This document shows positions 44,645 through 52,519 of a stretch of DNA of 64,000 nt, piece by piece. The notes below the pieces were generated by a model that saw only the letters and a program-made list of their open reading frames with translations, had not been told where the DNA came from and searched no databases. Source of the stretch: UBA8199 sp035358715. GTDB lineage: Bacteria; Verrucomicrobiota; Verrucomicrobiia; Limisphaerales; UBA8199. The stretch covers positions 1-64,000 of the forward strand of contig DAOPPX010000008.1 in assembly GCA_035358715.1 (NCBI GenBank). The letters run 5' to 3'. The position numbers were made by a program, and so were the translations under genes. Each line of letters starts with the position of its first letter. The first letter of the stretch is position 1.

Positions 44645-45721
44645 ATGGCGCGGATGAGTGCGGAACATGGGCTGCTGGATGCAGGCAAAGTGAAGGTCTC
44701 GGTGCTGGGGGTCGGCTCCCTCGGCAAAGAGCACGCGCGGATCTACGCGGAGCTCGCTGCGGCTGGGCAAGTCGAGTTCGTCGGGGTGTTTGACACAGCC
44801 CCCGAAACCGCGGAGCGGGTTGCCCGGAAGCACGGCGTGCGGGTGTTTGGGACCGTCGAGGAGGCTGCATCGGCCAGCGACGCCGTGAGCATCGTTACAC
44901 CCACAACCACCCACTTCGACCTGGCCCAACCCCTCCTCCGGCAGGGCCGGCACGTGCTGCTGGAGAAGCCGATGACGGATAACGGCGCCCAGGCCGCCGA
45001 GTTGGTGCAGCTTGCGCAGCACAAGGGCTGCATCCTGCAGGTCGGCCACGTCGAGCGCTTCAATCCCGTCTTCAAGTACCTCGAAACGGTGGCCACCGAA
45101 CCGCGCTTCATCGAAACCCACCGCCTCTCGCCTTACCCGGCCCGCAGCACCGACGTCGGGGTGGTGCTGGACCTCATGATCCACGATCTAGACGTGGTGC
45201 TGGCCTTCGTCAAATCACCGGTGCAGAGCGTGGATGCCGTCGGCATCCCGGTGCTCAGCCGGTCGGAGGATATCGCCAACGCGCGCCTGCGCTTCGCCAA
45301 CGGCTGCGTCGCCAACCTCACCGCCAGCCGGGTCAGCCCGGAGCGGATGCGCAAGATCCGCGTCTTCAGCGGCGGCGCTCTCACCAGCTATATCTCGCTG
45401 GATTACCGCGCGCAGGAAGGTTTCATCTATCGCATTGCGCGGAACGACGAGGAGGAAAGCTCGCTCCTCAAGAAGCTGCTCCATGCTAAAGACTCCACGA
45501 TCGTGAGCGAGTTTGGCGGCAAGAGAATCGTTCGCGAGCCGGTGCCCATCGCCAGGGAGGAACCCCTCCGGCTGGAGCTGCAGCACTTTATCCAGTGCGT
45601 GCGGGCGCATCGCACGCCACAGGTCAGCGGTGAATCGGCTAAACGGGCGCTGGATTTGGCGTTCGAGATCACCCGCCAAATCCAGGCCGCCGGCTTCAAC
45701 GCCGAGCCGCAAAGGCGCTAG
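44645..45721 (+). CDS. Gfo/Idh/MocA-family oxidoreductase next to lpxB (GnnA-like candidate)
   Basis: 358 residues from the ATG at 44645. Rossmann motif VSVLGVGSLGKEHARIYAEL, then the family signature EKPMTDNGAQAAELV and GHVERFNPVFKYLE near the dinucleotide/active site. Cytoplasmic; no signal peptide. Directly before lpxB, where several bacteria place GnnA, the UDP-GlcNAc 3-dehydrogenase that starts UDP-GlcNAc3N synthesis for lipid A. No GnnB aminotransferase is adjacent, so the lipid A link is inferred from context only. Confidence 0.88.
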   Translation: MARMSAEHGLLDAGKVKVSVLGVGSLGKEHARIYAELAAAGQVEFVGVFDTAPETAERVARKHGVRVFGTVEEAASASDAVSIVTPTTTHFDLAQPLLRQGRHVLLEKPMTDNGAQAAELVQLAQHKGCILQVGHVERFNPVFKYLETVATEPRFIETHRLSPYPARSTDVGVVLDLMIHDLDVVLAFVKSPVQSVDAVGIPVLSRSEDIANARLRFANGCVANLTASRVSPERMRKIRVFSGGALTSYISLDYRAQEGFIYRIARNDEEESSLLKKLLHAKDSTIVSEFGGKRIVREPVPIAREEPLRLELQHFIQCVRAHRTPQVSGESAKRALDLAFEITRQIQAAGFNAEPQRR

Positions 45722-45775
45722 CATGGTGGCAAGTCAACTTGTTATGTCGGGCGTTCGGCTACGACGGCCAACCTA

Positions 45776-45916
45776 TTCCCCCTCACCCCAACCCTCTCCC
45801 TCAGGGAGAGGGGGATCCGCCGTCAGCTTGTCCGCAAGTCTTCCGCGCCTCGATTTGCCAGTGCACTGTGGATGGGACTCCCTCTCCCTGAGGGAGAGGG
45901 TTGGGGTGAGGGGGAA
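45776..45916. repeat. 37-bp perfect inverted repeat between the oxidoreductase and lpxB
   Basis: TTCCCCCTCACCCCAACCCT starts at 45776, and the identical sequence in reverse orientation ends at 45916; the arms are 37 nt with no mismatch and a 67-nt spacer. Each arm ends with its own CCCTCTCCCTCAGGGAGAGG palindrome. Partial copies (CCTCACCCCAGCCCTCTCCC) occur near 50410. Confidence 0.9.
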
Positions 45917-45950
45917 GACGACGTCCGACCTGCTGCGACTCTCATAGGGC

Positions 45951-47171
45951 ATGAAACCCAAGACCTTCATGGTGATCGCGGGGGAAGCCAGCGGGGACAT
46001 GCTGGCTGCGGAACTGGTGCGGGCCCTCCGGCAGGAGTGCGCCGAGGCCGCAGCCGTCCCCACCGCCGATTACCAGCCGCTGCAAACGAACCTGGCGCCG
46101 CGCTTCTTCGGCTCGGGCGGCGCCCGGATGGCCGCCGCGGGCGTGGAGCTTGACTTCGATATGACGGCGCACTCGGTGATCGGCCTGTCCGATGCGCTCC
46201 GGCACTACCTCAAGTTCCGCCGGCTCTTCCGGCGGTTGCTCCGGCTTGCGCGCCAGCGCCAGCCCGACGTCATCATCTGCGTGGACTTCTCGGGCTTCAA
46301 CCGCCGCTTTGCGCGGGCCGTCCGGCAGTGCACCCGGGCGCGCCCCGACTGGTTCCATAACTGGAGCCCGAAGATTATCCAATACGTGTCGCCCCAGGTT
46401 TGGGCCTCTCGCGCCCGCCGGGCCGACCAAATGGCGCGAGACTATGACCTCGTGCTGAGCATCTTCCCCTTCGAGAAAGACTGGTATGCAAAGCGCGTGC
46501 CGCAACTGCGGGTCGAGTTCGTCGGGCACCCCATCGTGGATCGTTACGGGCAGAACGCCGCGGCCAGGGACAAGGATCATAAGCAGGAAAAGAACCCGAC
46601 GTTGCTGTTGCTGCCGGGGAGCCGCGCAGGAGAGATCAATCGCCATTTGCCGGTAATGCTTGGCGCCCTGGACTTGGTTCGCGCCAAGGTGGTAGGGGTC
46701 CGCGCGAGGATGGTCTTGCCCAACGAGACGTTGGCCCGGCAGGCGAAGTCGTTGGGGTTGCCGCGCGGCCTGGATGTGCGAATCGGCGGCTTGCCCGACG
46801 CCCTGGCGGAAGCCGACGTGGCGATTGCCTCGACCGGCACCGTCACGACCGAGTGCGCTTACTTCGGTGTGCCGACCGTGGCTCTCTACAAAACCTCCTG
46901 GAGCACGTGGCAAATCGGGCGGCGCATCGTGAAGGTGAAATACCTGGCAATGCCGAATCTCCTGGCGGCGGAGGGGGTCTTTCCCGAATTCATTCAGTCC
47001 GCGGCCAGCGCACGCAACCTTGCCGGAGCCGCGGTTGACCTGCTGCGCGATGAAGCCCGGCGTGCCAGGATCAAGGCCCGGCTGCGGGAAGTGGCCGCCT
47101 CGCTAGGCGCACCGGGAGCGGCCCGGCGCGCCGCCAGAGCCGTCCTGTCAACACTCCAGCCGCGCCCGTAG
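45951..47171 (+). CDS. lpxB: Lipid-A-disaccharide synthase
   Basis: 406 residues. MVIAGEASGDMLAAELVRAL, FFGSGGARMAAAGVEL, VDFSGFNRRFARAVR, YVSPQVWASRARRADQM and STGTVTTECAYFGVP (the sugar-nucleotide site) are conserved; family length. It joins UDP-diacylglucosamine and lipid X, a membrane-associated cytoplasmic step of lipid A synthesis, implying an outer membrane with LPS. It lies 229 nt after the Gfo/Idh gene across the inverted repeat and is followed by a 39-bp hairpin. Confidence 0.95.
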   Translation: MKPKTFMVIAGEASGDMLAAELVRALRQECAEAAAVPTADYQPLQTNLAPRFFGSGGARMAAAGVELDFDMTAHSVIGLSDALRHYLKFRRLFRRLLRLARQRQPDVIICVDFSGFNRRFARAVRQCTRARPDWFHNWSPKIIQYVSPQVWASRARRADQMARDYDLVLSIFPFEKDWYAKRVPQLRVEFVGHPIVDRYGQNAAARDKDHKQEKNPTLLLLPGSRAGEINRHLPVMLGALDLVRAKVVGVRARMVLPNETLARQAKSLGLPRGLDVRIGGLPDALAEADVAIASTGTVTTECAYFGVPTVALYKTSWSTWQIGRRIVKVKYLAMPNLLAAEGVFPEFIQSAASARNLAGAAVDLLRDEARRARIKARLREVAASLGAPGAARRAARAVLSTLQPRP

Positions 47172-47340
47172 CCCAGGCGCCAACGCTGCCCCGGACATCG
47201 GTGGCCGCCACGCCGTAGCCCTCGGCACCGCCCCCAAAAACCCTGCTCATGACCAGCGTCATGCTGGGCGCCCCCAGCGATGTTTGCGCCGTCCGGCAGT
47301 CCCACCCCCTGCCAGGCTTGGCCATAGCCCCTAAACAGCT

Positions 47341-47433
47341 GTGTACAAGGGGTGTACAATGGGTGCTCACCGGGTGCACACGGAAAAGCCCCTTGTGCAC
47401 CCGGTGAGCACCCGTTGTACACCCCTTGTACAC
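47341..47433. repeat. 39-bp hairpin downstream of lpxB
   Basis: The arms 47341-47379 and 47395-47433 pair at 38 of 39 positions (one T/C difference) with a 15-nt loop. The arm starts GTGTACAAGGGGTGTACAA and contains the internal GTGTACA duplication. No T-run, so a terminator role is uncertain. The rest of the 47172-47641 gap shows no supportable gene. Confidence 0.85.
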
Positions 47434-47641
47434 GGCGCCACAGGCTGCCGGAAGCGTGTAAAGTGGCGCAAAAGCCGCCGCCGGCAGAGGGATCTTTGGT
47501 TGGATTCCCGCCCGGCCGCCCCGTTGGGGTTGAGTCTCTTGCCCGCCTTTGCGAGAGACCGCACTGCGCCCGGCATGCGCTTTCCGGTTGCGGCCTCCTG
47601 GCTCCCGGAATAGGATATTCCGTGTTCTTCATGGAAAACGC

Positions 47642-49159
47642 ATGACGAAGCCTTCGAACTTTATGCAAACTCCCCACCATCAATGCTCCGGCTGCCTTTC
47701 GCGGAGGCACTGCCTTCAGCTCATTACCACCGCCGCCGCCGGCCTGGCATTTAGCGGCGAACTCTTTCCGGCCCTGGCCAAGGCGCGCAAGCCGGACCCG
47801 GGTTTCATTGACCCGGCCAAGCTGCGTCCGCATCCAAAGGTCCGCGTGGAGGCGGCGATTCTGCAACAACCCCGGCCCTATTGGCTGGGGTGGCCTGGCA
47901 CCACTTACGATCTCGACCAGCATCAGAAGAGATACCGCGCGCAATTAGCCGGCTCGTGCCGGCGCCTCGCCATCGAGCTGCGCGAGGAGGCAAAACCGAT
48001 TGAAGACGAAGCCGGCCTGACGGCTTTCAGCAAGGCCGTTCGCGAGCGCAAGCCCGACGGCCTCCTGGTGATCCTCCAGCACATGCATTGCTGGGGCTGG
48101 GTCAATCGCCTCGCCAACGAAGCCGGCGTCCCCCTCATCGTCTTCTCCCCCATCGGCACCGCTTTCACGGGCCACGTGGCGGGCATATCGCGGCAGCAGG
48201 GGGTCTACGTGGTTTCCTCGCTCGAATGGCCAGCCGTGGAGGACGGGCTGCGCATGATCCGGGCCAAGCGCCAGTTCGAGGAGACGCGGGTGCTTTGGAT
48301 TCACGGCAACCAGCGCAACGAGACCGTGCTGGACCGCCTCGGCACCAAGGTGCGGGCCATCCCGCGCAACGCCTTCAATGAGCTGTTCGACAAGATGCCG
48401 GTCAACACCGAGGTCAAAGACGTAGCCAGCAGTTTCCGCAAGCACGCCAAGCGCGTCGTCGAGCCCACGTGGCAGGACAGCCTGAACTCCGCCCGGGTCT
48501 ATACCGCCGCCAAGCGGATGCTCGCCGACGAGCAAGCCAACGCCATCTCGATGGATTGCCTCGGCATGGTCAGCGCCAAGCTGGTTCCTACGCCGCCCTG
48601 TGGCGCCTGGACAATTCTCCAGGACCTGGGCGTCACCTGCGGCTGCGAGGCCGACCTCCACGGAGCCACCTCGCTCATGCTGACCAGCTACCTGCTCGAC
48701 CGTCCAGGTTACATGAATGACCCCGTCCCTGAAACCGCCAAGAACCTGTTCATCGCCTCGCATTGCGTTTCCGGCACGCGCCTCAATGGGTTTGATCAGA
48801 AACCGGCCCCTTACATCCTCCGCAACCACTCCGAGTCAGCCCTCGGCGTGTCAGTGCAGGTGCTCTGGCCGGTCGGCGCGCCCGTGTCGCTTGTGCGTTT
48901 CAAGGACACCAACGAACTCATCCTGGATACCGGCACGGTGGTCAGCAACGTTGACACCCCGCCCGCGGGCGGTTGCCGGACTTCCGTGGAGATCAAAATG
49001 GATAACATTGAGGACTGCCGTGATGTGCTGGGCTTCCACCAGGTGGTGGTGCTGGGCAACCAACGGCGGGCGGTGGAAGGCTTCTGCCAGCTCTACGGCA
49101 TCAAGGTGGTCCATTCCCCCGCGCACGCCACATCAGGAGGCATGAAACGTGAAGCGTGA
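47642..49159 (+). CDS. Tat-exported sugar isomerase-like protein (fucose/arabinose isomerase fold)
   Basis: 505 residues from the ATG at 47642 (a further ATG at 47663 is possible). The N-terminus has a twin-arginine signal SRRHCLQLITTAAAGLAFSG. The mature part resembles L-fucose/L-arabinose isomerase-like proteins: the FSKAVRERKPDGLLVI and NISMDCLGM-type segments (AISMDCLGMVSAKLVPTPPC), CGCEADLHGATSLMLTSYLL with metal-site Glu and Asp candidates, and a C-terminal domain with GFHQVVVLGNQR. True isomerases are cytoplasmic, so export is odd; it may be a secreted binding or lyase-like relative. Overlaps the next gene by 11 nt. Confidence 0.8.
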   Translation: MTKPSNFMQTPHHQCSGCLSRRHCLQLITTAAAGLAFSGELFPALAKARKPDPGFIDPAKLRPHPKVRVEAAILQQPRPYWLGWPGTTYDLDQHQKRYRAQLAGSCRRLAIELREEAKPIEDEAGLTAFSKAVRERKPDGLLVILQHMHCWGWVNRLANEAGVPLIVFSPIGTAFTGHVAGISRQQGVYVVSSLEWPAVEDGLRMIRAKRQFEETRVLWIHGNQRNETVLDRLGTKVRAIPRNAFNELFDKMPVNTEVKDVASSFRKHAKRVVEPTWQDSLNSARVYTAAKRMLADEQANAISMDCLGMVSAKLVPTPPCGAWTILQDLGVTCGCEADLHGATSLMLTSYLLDRPGYMNDPVPETAKNLFIASHCVSGTRLNGFDQKPAPYILRNHSESALGVSVQVLWPVGAPVSLVRFKDTNELILDTGTVVSNVDTPPAGGCRTSVEIKMDNIEDCRDVLGFHQVVVLGNQRRAVEGFCQLYGIKVVHSPAHATSGGMKREA

Positions 49160-50363
49160 AACATGGAATGCAGCTAAGGATGATATGAGACAGGCATTTT
49201 CATCGCCGTGGTGCGCCAAGCCTGTTCCTGAAGGCTGGCGCGGTAACTGGCCGGGGTTGGTCGCTATCCTCCTCGTTACCCAACTGCACGCCGAGGTTAC
49301 CTTCACCTCCCCGGGGCTGCCTCCCACGCGCATGGACGACCAAGGTTGTTTGGTCGAAGACTGGGGAAAGATCACGGTGAAGGTGGCCGGCGAGGGATTG
49401 CCCGCGACTGCGCCCGTCGGGGTCCAGGCCCTCAAGCTGGATGGATTTATTCCCGCCGCGCAGGCGCAATCCCGCTACGGCACGATCGCGCTCACGCTGA
49501 CTGCCTTCCGCGCTCCCGTATGGCCGGCGGGACTCGATGTCCTGACGGTTCGCCTGGCGGAAACCGCCGGCCAGGAGACGCCGGTGCAGGTCTCGCTGGC
49601 GCTGCCGGAAACCGTTCGGCTCGGCCTCAAGACAGTAACCATTGGCGGTCGGGCGGTGCTGAGCTTGCCTGAGGGAACGCGAGTTTCCCAGGCTATGCGC
49701 GACTGGGGTTGGGCGGACGATGCGGTGGCGCTGCCTGGGTGGGCCAGGCCGGCGGTGGAGTGCGATCCCGCCTTCCGGAACATTCGCGCCGGCATGGGCG
49801 GGGTGCCGATCCATTATCACTTCAAGGTGGCGCCCGAGGCCCGGGTCAAGGTTGCGCTCGGTTTCTGCGAAAGCCACTGGTCGCAGGCCGGCCAGCGCCC
49901 GGTGATTTGCCGGGTCGAAGGCGCCTCCCCGCAGGAAGTTGACCCGCTGGCGCGCTGGGGACGGCACCAGCCGGGAGCCGTCGCATTCGCCGCTTCCGAC
50001 GCAAACCGGGACGGCACGCTGGACGTTTCCGTGCTGCCCAAACCAGGCGCTCCCGACCAGAATCCGATTCTGAATGCCATTTGGCTTTTCCCTGCGGACG
50101 CCACCCCCGACCTGGAGCAGGTTGTCGCTGGCAAACTGAACGCTGTCGCCTCGCGCTATGTCGCGGTGGGCGGCGGCAACGATCAGTCCCTCTACGCGGG
50201 GGGCCGGGTGGAATATGCCCTCAAGCTGGCGGCCCGCGGAACCAAAGAGCTAACGTTCTTGGTCGCGTGCCCCGGCAGCTCCGTGCCTCCGCCTGACCAG
50301 ACGGCTTGGACGGTCGAGAAGCTCCGCCAGTCTGCCGCCGAGGTCTGGCGCGATTGGCGGTAG
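49149..50363 (+). CDS. Secreted protein of unknown function downstream of the sugar isomerase-like gene
   Basis: 404 residues if started at 49149; an ATG at 49185 is also possible. The hydrophobic stretch WPGLVAILLVTQLHA looks like a signal peptide, followed by a beta-rich mature region (FAASDANRDGTLDVSVLP near the middle, HFKVAPEARVKVALGFCES). It resembles sugar-binding or glycoside-hydrolase accessory folds but no family is certain. Overlap with the upstream stop suggests one operon handling the same substrate. Confidence 0.65.
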   Translation: MKRETWNAAKDDMRQAFSSPWCAKPVPEGWRGNWPGLVAILLVTQLHAEVTFTSPGLPPTRMDDQGCLVEDWGKITVKVAGEGLPATAPVGVQALKLDGFIPAAQAQSRYGTIALTLTAFRAPVWPAGLDVLTVRLAETAGQETPVQVSLALPETVRLGLKTVTIGGRAVLSLPEGTRVSQAMRDWGWADDAVALPGWARPAVECDPAFRNIRAGMGGVPIHYHFKVAPEARVKVALGFCESHWSQAGQRPVICRVEGASPQEVDPLARWGRHQPGAVAFAASDANRDGTLDVSVLPKPGAPDQNPILNAIWLFPADATPDLEQVVAGKLNAVASRYVAVGGGNDQSLYAGGRVEYALKLAARGTKELTFLVACPGSSVPPPDQTAWTVEKLRQSAAEVWRDWR

Positions 50364-50434
50364 CGCTGGTTTCCCCTTAACCGTAACGATGCAGATGTGT
50401 GTCCGCCTCCCCCTCACCCCAGCCCTCTCCCGTG

Positions 50435-50746
50435 GGGCTGAGCATTACCCACATCTTTAGTCACTGTCGCAAGCCAATCCCAAAGGGATTGCATCGTTCA
50501 GCCCAGGGTTGGACCGCCGGGGCAAAGGGGAGCGGTCCTACCCTGGGGAAAGCGCGCCCAATGAACCAACCAACCCTGAAAGGGTTGTATCTGACGCCCA
50601 GCCCTGCGGCTGCAACCCTTTCAGGGTTGAGGACCCCTTCGGCCACCAACCCAGGGTAGCTCGTGCCTCGCAACCCCGGGCTGAAAGATCGAATCCCTTC
50701 GGGATTCACGGGTTTGCTGTCTCGAGTTGTGGGTAATGCTCAGCCC
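50435..50746. repeat. 312-bp MITE-like element with 19-bp terminal inverted repeats
   Basis: The left end GGGCTGAGCATTACCCACA (50435-50453) and its exact reverse complement at 50728-50746. The interior has AACCCTGAAAGGGTT-type palindromes and a CCAGGGTAGCTCGTGCCTCG segment (from 50651) whose inverse occurs at 50902-50934. No transposase. The rest of 50364-50978 contains no gene I can support. Confidence 0.85.
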
Positions 50747-50837
50747 GTGGGGAGAGGGGGCATTGTTGCCCGCGCTGGAAAAGGCTCACCGTCCAGTGGT
50801 AGATCCCGACCGGCCGAGAGCAGTTCCCTCTCCCCCG

Positions 50838-50936
50838 GGGCTGAGCATTACCCACATATTTGGTCACCGTCACAGGCCATTCCCGAAGGGATTGCATCGT
50901 TCAGCCCAGGGTTGCGAGGCACGAGCTACCCTGGGA
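50838..50936. repeat. One-ended copy of the same MITE-like family
   Basis: Starts with GGGCTGAGCATTACCCACA (50838-50856) followed by CCCGAAGGGATTGCATCGTT as in the 50435 copy, and ends with an inverted copy of the interior segment (50902-50934). No right terminal repeat is present. Confidence 0.75.
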
Positions 50937-50978
50937 AGACGATGTGAAATCAGCCTCAACCCCAACGTGGTTGCATCG

Positions 50979-51118
50979 GCGTTGCCCTCCACCAGCTTGA
51001 TCTCGTCTTCGGTCAGACCCCAAAGCTCATAAACCAGCGCGTCTGTTTGCTGGTCGGTGGCGCTGACCGCGTTCTGCAATGTCTGCCGCTCCGCGTTCGC
51101 GATACTCTCGCTGCTCAA
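50979..51118 (-). pseudogene. Duplicated C-terminal fragment of a type IIG restriction-modification gene
   Basis: Reads ERQTLQNAVSATDQQTDALV and then WGLTEDEIKLVEGNA on the minus strand, the C-terminal signature of Eco57I-type enzymes. It begins at a TTG overlapping the YgiT stop and runs on into the adjacent repeat (stop at 50870). The DNA at 50979-51094 differs from 51669-51784 at only about 10 positions. Not expected to be functional. Confidence 0.75.
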
Positions 51119-51348
51119 GGCAAGGCGAGGACTTCCACTTGGGCCCGGCGGGCGCGGGCTTCGTTCACCTTCCGCTCCAGCTCCTGCGCGGTCGCGTGGT
51201 CAATCCACTCCTCGCCGCACTGCGCGCACACCGTGGCCCGAACGCGCCGGACTACCACCACGCCGCTGCCAAGGTCGGCGCTGAAGGTCGTCGTGCCACT
51301 CGTCTTCGGCCCGCCGCATAGCGGGCACCGTTCGCTGGTCTCATTCAT
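51115..51348 (-). CDS. YgiT-type zinc-finger antitoxin
   Basis: 77 residues from the ATG at 51348. Two CxxC pairs: CPLCGG near residue 8 and CAQCGEEW near residue 45, the YgiT/MqsA-like zinc finger, followed by a helical tail (ATAQELERKVNEARA). The start overlaps the DUF4258 stop (ATGA). Such DUF4258-YgiT pairs are predicted type II toxin-antitoxin modules; this would neutralise the DUF4258 protein and may repress the operon, though no HTH domain is visible in this short form. Confidence 0.88.
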   Translation of the reverse strand: MNETSERCPLCGGPKTSGTTTFSADLGSGVVVVRRVRATVCAQCGEEWIDHATAQELERKVNEARARRAQVEVLALP

Positions 51349-51668
51349 AACTCTCGTTTCGTTCGGTAATCCGCCTCGAACACTTCCAGGGAAGGCTCGT
51401 AGGCGGTGATAATGAACACGCGCCGTTTCGCTTCGTCGCATGCCGCCACCACGTGGAGCGGCTTGCCGGCAATATACCCCAAAAACAGCGCGCTGGGAAA
51501 GGGGCGATCCTCAGCATAGTCGCGGATGCGCTCGCCGGAACTCAGGACCTCCAGAACGGCGTTTTGCCCCGCGCCCCGCTCGGCCAGCTTTTGCAGCGTG
51601 TGCTTGCGCCACTCGATGCGCCCCTCGCGTATCGCTTGCCGCAGGATTTCCAGGTTCAGTGTCTTCAT
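51345..51668 (-). CDS. DUF4258 protein (predicted toxin of a type II TA pair)
   Basis: 107 residues. IEWRKHTLQKLAERGAGQNAVLEVL and PLHVVAACDEAKRRVFIITAYEP match DUF4258, a small fold in the BrnT/MqsR-like RNase-toxin group. No signal or membrane segment. The start overlaps the stop of the upstream type IIG fragment by 4 nt, and its stop overlaps the YgiT start. Predicted to cleave RNA when antitoxin is lost; not demonstrated for this family member. Confidence 0.87.
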   Translation of the reverse strand: MKTLNLEILRQAIREGRIEWRKHTLQKLAERGAGQNAVLEVLSSGERIRDYAEDRPFPSALFLGYIAGKPLHVVAACDEAKRRVFIITAYEPSLEVFEADYRTKREL

Positions 51669-51883
51669 GCGTTGCCCTCCACCAGTTTGATCTCGTCCTC
51701 GGTCAGGCCGTAAAGCTCATAGATCAGCGCGTCTATTTGCTGGTCCGTGGCGGTGACCGCGTTCTGCAATGTCTGCCGCTCCGCCTCGCTCCGCGCCAAC
51801 CGCAGCTTCGGCACCAGCGCCAGCATCTTGTCCACTAGGTCGACCAGCCGGTCGTGGCGGGTGGGGCCGGCGGCAGAGTCCAC
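51665..51883 (-). pseudogene. C-terminal remnant of a type IIG restriction-modification enzyme
   Basis: 72 residues read from a GTG at 51883: DRLVDLVDKMLALVPKLRLA, then ATDQQIDALIYELYGLTEDE and IKLVEGNA. This is the helical dimer-like C-terminal end of TaqI/Eco57I-type R-M proteins, here detached from the rest. The N-terminal remnant is 1.6 kb away at 53486-54592, with a BglII-like R-M pair in between. It is translationally coupled to DUF4258 by a 4-nt overlap. Confidence 0.8.
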
Positions 51884-51907
51884 AACAGGAAGACGATGGA
51901 TCTCGCA

Positions 51908-52519
51908 TCAAGGCTCAACGCCGACAAGAACCAGGGGAACAGCAGGAACCCCTCGGCCGTTCCGAATAATGTTGTAAAGCTCACCCTCGTAGTAGCCCGG
52001 ACCAGACGACATGTTCGATTGCAGAGACTTCATCGCAAGGAGCTCAATCCCAACATCAATCTGGTCACGAACATAAAAAGCGAGATGCTTCACGAAGAGA
52101 TCGTAGGCAACGAAGGAGTACTTGCCGAACTGAACCTCTAAAGCCACCCGTTCCTTCACGAAGTCCGTCTGGTTATAGCTGAAAATGGGCGTTTCTCCTG
52201 CAGCTTGGATTTCTGCCTTCTGCTCCTCCGCTGGTTTCGCCAATGTTTGCCGGATGAGCCGCTCGCTCTTGGTGACCCAGTAATTGACTCGACTTTCTTT
52301 CCAGTCCCGCTCGGATAGTAATGTGGAGAACGCCCTGTTCATGTCAATCGGGCTGTAAAGGACTTCTCCGGTCATCGTCTTTTCCTTGCTGACCTTTGTC
52401 TTGCAGGCATTGCCATCGACTGACTGAATCACCTGCTTCACTTCGGCCCACAGGCGCTTCTTGTGAACGAGCAGGTACTCCAAGCCGTTGAGGTGAGAGT
52501 AGGTCTCAACAATCTTCAT
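51908..52519 (-). CDS. BglII-like type II restriction endonuclease
   Basis: 203 residues. The catalytic pattern Asp119 ... Glu128-x-Gln130 (in FVKERVALEVQ) has the same spacing as the D84/E93/Q95 site of BglII, and YYEGELYNIIRNGRGVPAVP is the conserved C-terminal motif of this family. It should cut a short palindrome as a dimer; the recognition sequence cannot be read off here. Its ATG overlaps the methyltransferase stop (ATGA), forming a compact R-M pair. Confidence 0.9.
   Translation of the reverse strand: MKIVETYSHLNGLEYLLVHKKRLWAEVKQVIQSVDGNACKTKVSKEKTMTGEVLYSPIDMNRAFSTLLSERDWKESRVNYWVTKSERLIRQTLAKPAEEQKAEIQAAGETPIFSYNQTDFVKERVALEVQFGKYSFVAYDLFVKHLAFYVRDQIDVGIELLAMKSLQSNMSSGPGYYEGELYNIIRNGRGVPAVPLVLVGVEP

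Noticed and set aside
47341..47433. Hairpin as the lpxB rho-independent terminator
   Set aside because: It is 170 nt after the stop and has no T-run.
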